Origin: Hedera helix
Taxonomy: Eukaryota > Streptophyta > Magnoliopsida > Apiales > Araliaceae
Direction of reading: 5' to 3'
NCBI GenBank assembly: GCA_947179155.2
Contig: OX359275.1
Span: 42,641,898-42,705,897, forward strand
DNA length: 64,000 bases
Part shown: piece after piece, positions 1-11,262 of the stretch
Numbering within the stretch: position 1 is the first letter of the stretch
Layout of the letters: each line of letters opens with the position of its first letter
Notes under the pieces: model-generated
The model's input: only the letters and a program-made list of their open reading frames with translations
What the model was told of the DNA's origin: nothing
Database searches by the model: none
Made by a program: the position numbers and the translations under genes

Positions 1-539
1 ACTAATAATATTCAAGCATATCATTTTTATCTTTTTTTTGTAATTATTCTTTATTATTTTATGTGACATGTTTATTTGCAAGGATTATAATTCCGAAATT
101 ATAATCTATAATATTATAATCCCAAAATTATTAATCTTTGTATTAAATAGTCTTGGGATTATAATACCTGGTTAAATATAATATTAAATAGTCCTTCATA
201 TTAAGTTATTTTATAATCTTTGAACTAACAGTCTCAAGTTCAAATTTAAAAACAACCAAGACATTTGAGATTAATAAGTTTATCTCAAATATAATTTTTA
301 TCAATAAATATAATATTGAGATTATAATTCATGTATTGAGATTATAATTCCAAAATTATAACCAAGCGTTCAAAACATTATACTTAAAAATTATACAAAA
401 CATGGATTGCCCCATGCCATGGTTATTACAAATGGACTACAGACGGCCCAAAGTTTATGGTACCGCTTAAAGTTCCATCGGGCCTAAGAGCTGATATAAC
501 CGCCAAATTCACATTCGGAAGAAATTTTCATAGAACAAA
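1..539. other. AT-rich 5' flank of the UBE3D-like gene
   Basis: No gene is visible. The stretch is AT-rich with several near-copies of the motif GATTATAATTC (for example around 83, 317 and 337), probably remnants of a small repeat. The last 100 bases are less AT-rich and would hold the promoter and 5' leader of the gene starting at 540; I see no convincing TATA box. Confidence 0.4.
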
Positions 540-3500
540 ATGTCCACCGACCTTAGCACCTCTGAAAACCCTAGAAAATGGCGGTTCACGTGGGAATCCC
601 AATCTCACATCCCAAGTCTCAAATTGTACCTCTTCAATTCAAACACAAAACCCTCGACTCAATGCATCGATTTGAAAGTCAACCTATTCCTGGAACAATC
701 CCTGCTCAAAGTGAGCTGGTTCGAAGCAGAACTGGAGTTATCATTTCGGGTTCCGATACCTAAAGTTTTGATCGATTTTGAATCACCTTTTCATTTCAAA
801 GCATTAGACGATCACATTGAAGTTAAAGTTGCTCTTCTTCTTCCTATTGATCACCCAATCGTCTCAACTTTAGATTCTGTGTTAAATTTATCCCCGGAGA
901 AGTATGAGTCTTTTTCTCGAAATGCGTTTTCAGATGAGCTAAAACCTCTCTTGATGGATTCTGGTGAGCTGATAGTTGTTACTTTTTCTGTTTGTGACTC
1001 GTTTGATTTCATGCTTGTCTGAATATTTAAATAATACAAACATTACTTTTTTTAAAAATTAACTTCATATAGTGTTATATAGGCATTCTTACTTTTGTGT
1101 GTGTCTGTGTTTTTTTTTCTTCTTTGCAGTACATATATATTGGTCTATTTTTGTATTTGTGGCCAGTGGCCTTAATAACTTAAAGTCAGATGGACTATGT
1201 GGTTCACCAAACTGGTTAATTTTGTTTGGGGTTGGATTAGATATTATACATTTGCTGTCTCTGAGTATGTTTTGAGCATTCTCCCATGGTCTGATTAAGT
1301 TGTAGGGGAAGAAACATGAATATCTGAAATGCTTTATGAGCAGACCCGCAAAAGTTTTCTGTTTAGGTCCCTGTGCTAATGGGATATGCAATTTGAACAT
1401 ATTATTGCTCAGTGTCCTACCAGAACATGGATAAAACTCATAATATATTTCTTAATTTTTTTTACCAATTTTCTTTTTCCTTTTGGGTTAAGTTGTAATT
1501 AATGAGATTAAAAATAGTTGGCCGGTGTTACTTTTTCACAGACCATGCATGATAACCAAGAGCAACCCCATATGCGATCACCATTAGGCAGAAAACAATA
1601 AGATGCATAAATTTTTTATAGTTGGTCACCAACTTTTGAAAACAAATAAGTCAAAACTGAATAATTTTCCCCTCAATATGGTAAAAATAGTAAGTGCCAT
1701 TTTTAATGAAAACCACAAACAAAGTTGGACTCTTTTTTCCCAGAGAGAGGTAGTATTATTTTTCTTCTTTCTAATATGAGGTTGCAAATTCTATATTTTT
1801 ACCTTTAAGTACCTTTTTTTTAAAAACTTGAGGTTATATTGAGGGATATTTTTTAATTCTAAATACTGAATGAGTCAATTGGCCATATAGCCGCAATGTG
1901 GCTCGGCCCATGGTGTTACTTACAGGATTCATTTGCGCAAGTTATTGACTGAAAAGTCTATGGACACTGAGAATTCTTGTTTTATGACTGAAAATGGCTT
2001 TTGTTTTCTTCATTAATTGAACTCCTTTGTAGAATTTTTTATTACCAGAATGTCCTCATTGTGTTTCTTGTTGCATCTATTATTTGAAATTATGGTATTA
2101 TCAAGTTTGCTTTCTCTGGATTTTTTGGTTGTTCATAGTAAAGCAAAGCGCGAAAACGAATGACGGTTAGAATGTTAATTCACATGGATCATTCTTGGAT
2201 TTTTTGTTTTTTGAAAGTCTATCCAATTCAGACAAATTTAGGAGAGCTCTCGTTTTTATCTAGTTCTTCTTTATAGTTCTTTTGTTTATAATATGTTTAC
2301 TAAAGATTTTTTTTTGTATCATGCCTATTGTCTACAGATCTTGAGAGCTTATCGTCTACAGGTGGTGTGCACTTTTACTGCAGAAGTTGCTCAACTAAGC
2401 TAACAACATCTCTTAGGTAGGATGCTTATTCTCATTCATGCTCATAAATTTTAAATTAATTATTATCATATAGGTATCCAAGCAGTTAGCTCAGTGGTTG
2501 GGAGCCTAGTGATGGAGTGCCTTAATAAATGACATAGGTCCTGGGTTCAATAATCCAGAGCCGCACTGATCTTTTTGGGCATTCGCACATAGTTTACTAT
2601 AGGATTGCCCAGTTTACGTGGTTGATGGGGTATTGTGTACACCCGGTGATTCTGTCCAATGTACAACTTATATGGGGTAGACTGGGTAGTGACTGTTGGT
2701 CCACCATGATTAAAAATAAGTTATTTTATCATATAGGTATTGGCATTTGCAGTTTAAATTATGCATGTTTTCGTCTAATATTTCTATGAATATCCTTATT
2801 CAATATTATGAATTTAAAAACAGAGACTTAAGGTGGGTATTATCTATATTCTATACATTTATATAAAAAGGTGGGTATTTGAACTAAAATTGGAAAACCT
2901 ATCCCAGCCGACTCATATTGGGAGTTTGGGACATGGGTATTATAGGCCCAGAATAATGGTGCCATGATGAGTGTAATAATTAAAGTAGAAAAGGATTTAG
3001 GTTTGGGTGGGACATCACATTGGTAACAGAAACATTTTTCTTATGTACATTGCTTTGAACAAAGTGTGTTTTAGACTTTCAGTTTGTGAGTAGCTGGAGT
3101 TTTTCCCTTTTATTAAATGCTTCATGTGTGCAGATTGTTCGAGGAGATGCCATCGGTAAATTGGAGAGAGGTGGCTGACAATTGGTTTGGGAATTGTTGT
3201 TGCTCATTTGGAGGCATAAGTGAGAAACTGGTTACCGGTTATGCAAAATCCTATACAAGTACACCAGGTGTCTGCCTCTTAAATACCACATCAGTTGTTC
3301 TTTGCAAGGATGACCTTGTGGGCTATGGAATTCCCAAGCAGGATGGGAACCAAAAGAAAGAACATGAACTGGATTTTGCTAGTCACAATTGTTTAAAGAA
3401 ATCTGATGGAAGTAAATACGAAAGGGCAGTGTCAGTTGATAGTCAAGAACTGGATTTTGCTAGTCACAATTGTTTAAAGAAATCCGATGGAAGTAAATAT

Positions 3501-5486
3501 GAAAGTTCAGTGTCAGTTGATAGTCAAGCTAAGGGGGTGCATGACATTGGCAGAAAACTGAGCGGAATTTGTCTTTCAGATGATAACCTAGATTCTAAAG
3601 TAGAACATGAAGTAATTATTGCTGATACTATATCTCACTTGTCACAAACATTGGAGGACAAAGAGACTGTGGCATTGCCTCCTGGATTCTTTGTTCATAC
3701 AAGTGTTGATAGTCAGGTCGGTAATGATATTAAGTGCTGCGCTCTTAGTCAATCTGAACCTTCTGCAAAGGATCAAGAATCTAAAGTTTTTGAACTCTTA
3801 CAAAATCAGAAATCTTTTCTTAATGGTTATCTTGGGAATGTTTTCATGACTAGATCCTCCAATATATCAAAAGATGTTCACTGGGTCGAACTTTTATGTC
3901 CACAGTGTTCGTGTCTGCTTGGAGCATACCCGTGTGATAATGTTGATGCACCATTTGATAGTGGAGTGCACTTATTTAAGTGTTACATATCAACTTGTTT
4001 GGATGTTGGGGTATCATGTAATTTGTTCAGGTACACTGATATTACATACACATATTTGAGTCTGCAGCATTTATTATGCCAACTACAATTGTTTATAACT
4101 TTATCTTTTTGGCTTTTCTCACTGTTTTCTAAATTACTGTAGAAGTTATCTTTTCCTTTCATTTGGTTATGCTTGTTGATGATGATACTCTATAACTTGA
4201 GAGTTGAACCAATGGTAAATAGATTAACTAAGGAACAAAACCTCTACAATTTTTGTACGGAATTGTTATCTCCACTAAGGAAAATTTGATATTCCACAAG
4301 GAACTATCAAATTTCCTTGTGGAAATATCAATTCCCTTATTGTAATAAGCAGAGTTTCAAGTATTATTGGTCAGTGGCTGAATTAGATGGTTTCATTTCA
4401 TTATATGAACAATGAAAGATTATGCTTAAATGGGGAAGCTAGATTGGTGTTATTTTTGCTAAAGCGTCCTATGAAAAGCCCATTGTTCGTTGAATTCATT
4501 AAATTAGTTTTGAGGTTTAGGTGAAGCACTGATTATTATACAGGCTCCAGCATTAGTTGTATTTTTTGGCAAAGCTCTTTGAAGTGACTTTTATGCTTAT
4601 GAAAGAGAAGGATGAAATTTTCAATTTTCAATTATTCACAACTACGAACTGCTCTTCCCCCTCCCCTCATTTTCTTGTTCGGGCTATTTCTCTTATTTCT
4701 ATGTTTAACAGTAATTAGATTGAGTAATGATTTTGAAGTAATTATTAGGCAGGAATATCCGATAATTTTGAAGGGTTTTTTTCCAGTTGTTTTTATCTTC
4801 TGTAACTATCTCTCAGAATTTACTTCAAACTGTATTTGATTAATTAGTACATGTTTGAACTGCTAATAGTTGATCATCATGGCAGGAAGTACACCTTGGA
4901 GAGGATGTTCACTAATTTGCTGTTGGAAAGTGCCAAAGATGAATTATCATTTCGAACTGTGGTTAGGGATCTGCAAACCAAGCAACCTATGTTGCAAGTT
5001 GTTCTGTTAAACCCGAGTTCATGGTGCTGTTCTGGTTATTGTTTGAGCACTGTAGATCAAGTTCTCAAAGTAAATATGTACCCAACCATCAAATTGCTAT
5101 TTTCTGACTGCAGTAAAAGTAATGAATGTCAATTGAGGTTAGTTGATTGTTCCCACTCTTCAAGTGCATTCTTATTGAGACTTTCCAGGCCCTGTTGAGC
5201 AAGATAATTAATGAATTGTGAGGGATGGATCAGTTTGTCAATGTTTTTTTTTTGTATGTTTTTAGAACACATCATTGTAGTTGTAATCTATTCAGGCAAG
5301 TATGGTTGACAGTTGATTATCTGCAGGATGATAGAAGAATGGACAACAAAAAACCAAGCTGATGAAGTTTATATGTTAGCATCTCAGATAAAGGAATTGA
5401 TTGGATCATTAGAGTTGATAAATAATATACTTCCACCTTCACATACTTTGCTACATGCATTTTCCTTATCTTCCATGAGAAGGTGA
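540..5486 (+). CDS. E2-binding HECT-like E3 ubiquitin ligase (UBE3D type)
   Basis: Five exons, 540-963, 2338-2416, 3134-4030, 4886-5188 and 5327-5486, join in phase to about 620 codons. The protein resembles the HECT_2 / ubiquitin-conjugating-enzyme-E2-binding family (animal UBE3D, which binds the E2 UBE2C), so a role in ubiquitin transfer in nucleus or cytosol is inferred from family. Visible features are a Cys pair in exon 2 (YCRSCSTK), the conserved PSVNWREVADNWFGNCCC block at the start of exon 3, and LLCPQCSCLLG near its end; these Cys pairs may bind zinc. The C-terminal exons carry a conserved ending (NNILPPSHTLLHAF). Introns 1-3 are GT-AG. Intron 4 fits only as GC-AG (AG|GCCCTG at 5189), because the GT donors nearby break the frame. 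Exon 3 has a perfect-frame 81-bp tandem duplication at 3366-3527. Intron 2 carries a SINE. The start at 540 is the first ATG giving the conserved N-terminal frame. Confidence 0.8.
2463..2740 (+). mobile_element. tRNA-derived SINE with 15-bp target duplication
   Basis: The body spans about 2478-2725 and lies in intron 2 of the UBE3D-like gene. It begins with a tRNA-like head: an A box matching TRGCNNAGYGG (TAGCTCAGTGG, 2487-2497) and a B-box-like GGGTTCAATAATCC at 2543-2556. An A-rich tail follows. The 15-bp sequence TTATCATATAGGTAT is present immediately before (2463-2477) and after (2726-2740), which is a target site duplication. The head orientation is the same as the host gene. The B box is one or two bases off consensus, suggesting an old or inactive copy. 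Confidence 0.85.
3366..3527 (+). repeat. 81-bp in-frame tandem duplication in exon 3
   Basis: Two adjacent 81-base copies (3366-3446 and 3447-3527) each encode 27 residues beginning ELDFASHNCLKK and ending SVDSQ. They differ at only a few bases, mostly near the RA/SS codons. The duplication keeps the reading frame and lies in the variable linker after the NWREVADNWF block, so it probably lengthens a loop without breaking the protein. Confidence 0.9.
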
Positions 5487-7150
5487 TTGTATTTTGCTGT
5501 TTCAAACCTTAAATCTTCCAAAGGGCCTTGGTTTCATGAATGGAAGGGATCTCTGTGAAGAATATATAAAAGAGAAAGGAGGAGATCAAATGGGAGGGAA
5601 GAGTATTCTTTGATGGGTTATTGTGGAGTAATTTGAAGTTGAAGATTGACAAGGTATACTGGAATAGTATTATTAATTTCACCCTTCTTGGCAGTTCTCA
5701 ATGTTCAAATTCTCCGTTCACGTTTCCCTGTTATCAGATTGACCTAGTCCAGGTTGGCCGAGCTGATATTTAGCTACAACTAATTGTAATTGTGTTTTTG
5801 GAGCCTTTGGAGGGGTCTGGAGCCAGTATGGTTCTAATGTTTATCATCAGACAACCTTTCCGCAAAGAGTCCAATTTGCAAGTTTTATGTTTAAATTTTT
5901 GTTTCATGTCTACCCCCAAATATAATGATTGTTTAGTTTAGTGGTGGTAGTATGATATTGATATTGAGATGTTAAAGTTTAGGAGATTGTGTTATATGAT
6001 ACTGGTACTATAAAAAACTATTTGGTGAATAATAAAAATTGGCAAACGGGGTTTCTTTTTGTGGGAGGAAGGGAATGTAATAGAAGGGGAGAATGTGAGA
6101 AAGATAAAGATTCCAGTAACGCTTTCCGATACGCCCTTTTCTAGATATTGTACTTCTATCTATTTGCTGTTTGAAGTCAAATTCCCCTTGAATAGCTACC
6201 AAAAAGGAGTAGATGAGACCCGGACGGAATTATGCTTGTGTTTGTGTACAACTATGAAGGGGGAGTGGGGATCATGGCATAGCAGTACTAGCACCATATG
6301 AAAGAGGAGATGAGGGTCCGGTAAGTTGTACGAGTTGGTTGGCCAAATGTCAAAATTGGAGAGAAGTCGTGGTACACTTTTTGTCTTTGAAATTTGATTT
6401 CCATCAAGTATAAATCCTGCAAAAAATGAATAGAGACCCTAAATCTTGAGAGAATATATTCCTTGAATTTGACGGGAAACTACACGATTGAAGGAAGTAG
6501 CCATGCTTGCATTTATTTGAATATATTCCTTGAATAAATTTCAGTATTTCTGGAGCCAAGCTATGCAATCTCATTGGAGTATGGAGAAAAGAGAGGAAGA
6601 GAGGTCTCACATCAAGGCTAGAGTATTTGTTTGGTAGCCAAGGATGACTTGCCTGCCTGCTTCCATCCAAAGGCTGCTTAATTTGAGTTTTTACCATCCA
6701 TGCATGCATATATTATGTCTTTACAAGAATTAAATCCCATGCCGGGGTTCCCAGCAGGCAGTCAACTTGGCTAACTTGACGGGCTCTTCTCCCTCATGCT
6801 AGCCTTCTCTTCTTCCCACACCAAGCAAGGTGCACGTAATTGATTATACATGTTTTTCTTCCCTTCTACTCTTCTCTATTTGAGTTTCTGGACATTCAGT
6901 TATTTATTTGTTCTTAATTTTGTAACTCATGGAGTATGGCGCATACACTTTGGAATTGATATGTTATACCATAATAAAGAGGAAGTAGTGTAATGCGACA
7001 CATTTATACTTATTTGCGAGCACATATAAAATATGTTTAATATAAGTCCAACACTCCAACTTACAAAAAAGGCATAACTATGTTTAAATAATGGCCAACT
7101 TACAAAGAAAGGTGATCAAGTATAGTATTATCAATAAGTCTGGGCGGACC

Positions 7151-7508
7151 GGCCAATTGGACAGGAAAATTGGACCGGTCCCCCTTTTTTTCATGTTTCC
7201 TTAGTTTTTTTTTTTTTTTTTTTTTTAGTATATATCTAAACATATTTATACTATGGATTTAAAAAAAAAAAAAATTAAAAATCCAAAAAAATTAGGTATA
7301 ATTTGGATATATATCAAAAAAATGATTGTATGGGTCCCATACAACCATTTTTTTGATATATATCCAAATTATACCTAATTTTTTTGGATTTTTAATTTTT
7401 TTTTTTTTTAAATCCATAGTATAAATATGTTTGGATATATACCAAAAAAAAAAAAAAAAAAAAAACTAAGGGAACATGAAAATGTCCAATTTTCATGTCC
7501 AATTTCCA
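7151..7508. repeat. Long foldback (inverted-repeat) element
   Basis: Two arms of about 150 bases are near-perfect reverse complements around a centre at about 7334-7336 (GTATGGGTCCCATAC). The left arm runs through CATGTTTCCTTAG, a T tract, then TATCTAAACATATTTATAC; the right arm repeats this inverted and ends CTAAGGGAACATG. The similarity continues weakly outward (AATTGGACAGGAAAATTGG on the left against the inverted sequence on the right). It looks like a foldback MITE. I found no clear target duplication. If transcribed it would make one long double-stranded hairpin. Confidence 0.75.
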
Positions 7509-8976
7509 TGTCCATGTAGAACTACTCTAGTATTATAATGTTGGGTAGGATAGAGAGGTCCACGTAAAATCTGCAGGCATAAGGTCCATTCATTCATTGT
7601 TTTATTAATTTTTTTGATGCGACACTTGTCAAAAATTTATGATAGAAGAGAGGAGAAATTAAAAAACCAAGCTTATTTTTGCATTGTGGATACCGTAAAT
7701 GAACATGAAAGATGATGGGCTAGTTTAAGGTATATACATGCTACGTACTTGTGCATACCAATCCACCTATATATAAATTATTAATTGGTCTTAAGCCCAC
7801 CTATACACCTTTCGCTATTCTGTACTTCAAAGAAGCCCAAATTTTGAGCAAAACCAAGTAATCCATCGTGGAGCCCTTGTCTTGAAGGAGAGAATAGCAT
7901 AGGAGATGATTATGTCAGTGCATCCGTTATGGAGCTACTGAACATGTGCTTTTTGTTAAGGGCGAGTATGGTGTAGTTTGAAGTTCAAGTCGTATATAAA
8001 ATTATTTAGATGCAGTTTGTCAAATTTAAAATCACACATGATATCGCATAGTTCAATTTTAAAACGTGTGGTGCGACTTCGATTTCAATTTCGAAACTAA
8101 TTGAACATAAGTTACTTTTAACCTAATAAAACTTTTTAGTTTATTTAAAAATTTAAAGACAATAACCAATCAAACACATACTTATTATACATGGCAATTC
8201 TACTGTTGATGTCCAATTTTCACTCTTGCCGTAATCACCCGTCAGCAAGATACCTGCACACGTAATGAACCGTTATCACCCCACAAAACAGTCGCGGCTT
8301 GGGCTGTCCGGGGATGCTCCGGTGTGAGAGTAAGTTTAGGCGATCAATGTTATAATGAAGGACCTTAAAATGTATGCTGAAATATGTTAGATGTTTGATA
8401 GCTCAGTGTTTCCTGGAAAAAAGAAAACTTATCTTCGTTACTGTGAAGTTGCTTGTATATATCTCATCCATGCATCGTAGGACGTCCAGTCATCCCCTCA
8501 TGAGTGTAAACATGACGTCTTCTTTCACTTGTTCCAATCGGTCCATTGGAGGAAGATACTAGCGTGGGCTACTTTCTGCGTCAGTCAGTCAAAGTGGACA
8601 AAATGGCCCAAACGTCCTATCTACCTCCCTAAGAATAGAAAGATCTTAGACCTCGGGTCCCGGACCCAATGGAAAAAGGGAGAAGCATGACCCGGCCCAA
8701 ACCACATGCAAAGAGGGACCTCCGGCCCAAAAAGAGAAGTGCATAGCCCAAAGAAATCACACCCCAACACCTACACAAGGAAAAGGAAACTAATTGTTTT
8801 TCACATGCTAAAACAGAGAAAACAAATTAAAAATGATTATTTTCACCTATTTATAAAGTACAGGTGTTAAAACCTACCCTGGCTCGAAGGGGCTATCCCA
8901 CTAGCCTTTCCAACTTCATGGCCATACATTCTCACTAATATCCCACTATTTTCGACAGCAATGGCAGCAGTATAAT

Positions 8977-8977
<1 letters not shown>

Positions 8978-9024
<47 letters not shown>
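8978..9024. repeat. (TA)n microsatellite
   Basis: An almost pure TA dinucleotide run of about 24 units follows the short CATATA interruption. It lies between genes, about 490 bases upstream of the first dehydrin-like gene. Confidence 0.9.
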
Positions 9025-9027
<3 letters not shown>

Positions 9028-9389
9028 AAGAGAGAGAACGGAGGAAAAAAGGTGGAAGCAAGAAGGAAGTTTAGGGCTTGTGCTCCGATACGAACCTTCA
9101 GTTAAGCAGTTGACAGAAGGTGTTATAAGATTTAATAGTCACTTACACTAATTCCGAATTGGAGTTTTTTTTAGAAACACAACTACTAACACCGAAAGAA
9201 GTTATAGTCTCTCCCGAGGGGACACAAGCGTTCCGAAGAGAGGGAAAGGTCATTTGCATTTACTTTCCGACTATATTTTTGATCATTCGACTTCATGATT
9301 ATCATGGATTAAATACTACCACTCGCGTCAAAGGTCTTTGGTCCTGCACCATCTTTTTTTCCCAATTTAGGTATATATAATAGAGACCA

Positions 9390-9445
9390 ACGCAGGCCCA
9401 CAGCCAACATATATGGAACGCAGGCCCACAGCCAACATATATGGA
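9390..9445 (+). repeat. 28-bp tandem duplication before dehydrin pseudogene 1
   Basis: A 28-base unit starting ACGCAGGCCCACAGCC and ending ATATATGGA occurs twice without a gap (9390-9417, 9418-9445). It lies just after a TATA-like GTATATATAAT (about 9371-9381), so both copies would fall in the transcribed leader of the downstream dehydrin-like gene. Confidence 0.85.
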
Positions 9446-9963
9446 TGTATACTTCTGATTACTTGGAGATATTGTTTTGTACGTTCTTGTTGTTTAGAAT
9501 TAGAAATCAGTATGACAGATAAGTATGGATATGAGCATGGGCAGCAGCAGCAGCATCAGCATCACGGGGGTCACTAAACAGACGCTTATGAGAACCCAAT
9601 CGCCAAAATGGATGCTTATGGGAACGCAATCCCCCAAACAGACGTTTATGGGAACCTTGTTCGTCAAGCAGACGAGTACGGAAAACCTGTTCATCACACC
9701 ACTGGGGGTGCCACCATGGGTGATTATTCCTCCGCCGGTACTGTTGGAGCCTACGGCACTGGTACGCCTATCAGTGGCTTTGGGGGTCCCAATGTTACAA
9801 CCCACCAACAGTCCCATCGTCAACGCTGCGGTAGCTCCAGCTCAAGCTCCGTAGGTGTCTGCCTACTGTATGCCTATTATATATGATTAATTACTTCATG
9901 TCATTTCATTTATTTTTGCTATGTCATTTCATTTTATGTGTTCATATACATATATTGTTGTAA

Positions 9964-10105
9964 ATGGATTTGAAAACTAAATAATTAGAGCATTTTTTAG
10001 GCTCAATTAATGTGGGACCCAAACTACAAAAATGTCGGGTCCATGTATCAACGCGTTCTCCTCCGCAAATAGTATAACGTGGTATATTTATTTGTTCAAA
10101 TCCAT
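9964..10105. mobile_element. Small Tourist-like MITE in the dehydrin 1 intron
   Basis: The 142-bp segment starts ATGGATTTGAA and ends TTCAAATCCAT, giving matched terminal inverted repeats, and is flanked on both sides by TAA (9961-9963 and 10106-10108). A three-base TAA/TTA duplication is typical of PIF/Harbinger-derived MITEs. No coding content. Confidence 0.65.
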
Positions 10106-10407
10106 TAAGTATTGAATGAAAAATTGACTCCAAAATTATTTACTTGAAATGTTTAAACTTGTCATAAATACCTTGTCCCTCATAGAATAAATGAGGGAAA
10201 GGTGAAGGGTTTATATATGGGATAATTGCACAATGGGATGTGCCCCAAGAGACACCCCACTTTTGTGGAAGGGAGAGGACCTAGCTAAGGCTTGGTTTGA
10301 ACACGCGCCGCCCGCCCAGCCCGGTCAGGTCGTGGGTAACTGCATATAATTTTTTGGGCAAAATTTATTTAAAATTTTGTTTAAAGTTTTATTGCAAAAG
10401 CGGAAAC

Positions 10408-10930
10408 AAAACTGTGTCGTTTTGAGACGCGCCTCTTCTGAACAGAAGCACCCTTCTGATAGACCCAAAACTACGTCGTTTTTATGGCGCCTTTTCTGAA
10501 CAAAAACGTCCATTCTTATTGGTCCAAAACTACGTCGTTTTGACGAATGGATGCCATGCCAAAGCAGGTGTCCCTTCTGATCAGTCATAATTCATCCTAT
10601 AAATAACCTGTCTCCGCTGCAATCATTCATTCATTCATTTCCAGAAATAACTTTCATTCTTCGGCATTCATCATATAGTCAGTTCGAGTATAAACATAGA
10701 AATTGAGTTCGAATAATTCTTAATTTTGAAGTGCTTCTAATTAAGGATTGGAAATCCGTTTCATCTTGGGAAGTAATTATTCAAAAACCTTTTAGCACCA
10801 GTGAGGGAATAAATTTGCTTCAAGGAGACTTTGTGAATTCAAAGGACTCGGATTTAATCTTTTCAAAAATTCAATATCCTTTTTCCAAGTAAGTATACTG
10901 AACTTTCTAATTTCAATTTACTTACTTAAT
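10408..10930 (+). promoter_or_regulatory. Promoter-like module with triple repeat inside the dehydrin 1 intron
   Basis: Three imperfect direct repeats of about 59 bases start at 10408, 10467 and 10526, each opening AAAACT(A/G)(C/T)GTCGTTTT; the units share CTTCTGAACA and a following GACC/GGTCC word. About 40 bases after the third comes TATAAATA (10598-10605), then a pyrimidine-rich leader with ATTC repeats and, near 10890, a splice-donor-like AAGTAAGTA. This arrangement (repeated upstream words, TATA box, leader, donor) looks like the control region of a transcription unit, such as a retroelement LTR. No reading frame for a mobile-element protein follows within the intron, so it would be a solo or truncated copy. 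Identity is unresolved. Confidence 0.45.
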
Positions 10931-11262
10931 TTAGTAACTCTGTTATTGCATATTAAATATTTACTATAGTTACGGAAAATACATATATATATATATATAT
11001 ATATTATGGTGTGTAATTAATTTGAATATTGGATATATGCGTGTCCGCATACATGCAGTCTGAGGATGATGGAATGGGGGGGAGAAGAAAGAAGAAAGGG
11101 AGAAAATAGAAGATAAAGGAGAAGCTGCCAGGTAATGGACACAAGGACACTAAAACGGCTGACGGATATGTATCTGCTGCAGGAGGAGAAGGAACACACC
11201 ACCATGAGAAGAAAGGAATGATCGAGAAGATCAAGGAGAAGCTGCCCGGTCACCATTATTAA

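Larger units (their letters stand above)
5487..9389. other. Intergenic DNA with repeats
   Basis: I see no gene here. The open frames present (for example at 6059-6301 and, on the minus strand, 6404-6709) have no recognisable protein content or splice context. The region contains a long foldback element (7151-7508), an AT dinucleotide run (about 8978-9024) and a stretch around 8640-8760 rich in GGCCCA/GCCCAAA words. The segment at 5487-6000 is the likely 3' UTR and flank of the UBE3D-like gene. Confidence 0.5.
9512..11262 (+). pseudogene. Dehydrin-like gene 1 (YnSK2 type) with two internal stops
   Basis: Dehydrins (group 2 LEA proteins) are disordered, hydrophilic proteins that protect membranes and proteins during drought or cold. 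Exon 1 (9512-9850) opens MTDKYGYEHGQQQQ and has several Y-segment-like repeats (TDAYENP, MDAYGNA, TDVYGNL, ADEYGKP), then the start of an S-segment serine run. Exon 2 (11059-11262) continues SEDDG, then two K-segment-like blocks ending in KIKEKLPG, and stops at 11260-11262. The joined frame is about 181 codons and stays open except for two nonsense codons: TAA at 9575-9577, where a CAA fits the pattern, and TAG at 11107-11109, at the Glu position of the first K segment. The split inside the Ser/SEDDG segment is the usual dehydrin intron position, but this intron is 1,208 bp against 86 bp in the neighbouring copy. It is either a young pseudogene or an allele with sequence errors. Confidence 0.75.

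Noticed and set aside
6404..6709. Minus-strand 101-codon frame
   Set aside because: No conserved motifs or splice signals, and it lies in the repeat-rich spacer.
7119..7540. TAGTATTAT on both sides of the foldback as a 9-bp target duplication
   Set aside because: The repeated word is not adjacent to the inverted arms and the intervening ends do not match, so it is probably chance in AT-rich DNA.
10408..10930. Assigning the repeat-TATA module to a named retroelement or viral family
   Set aside because: No coding region or primer-binding site is present to support any family, and motif likeness alone is not enough.
11004..11256. Two overlapping minus-strand frames rich in Ser, Phe and Leu
   Set aside because: They are antisense to dehydrin exon 2, whose plus-strand reading is clearly the real one.
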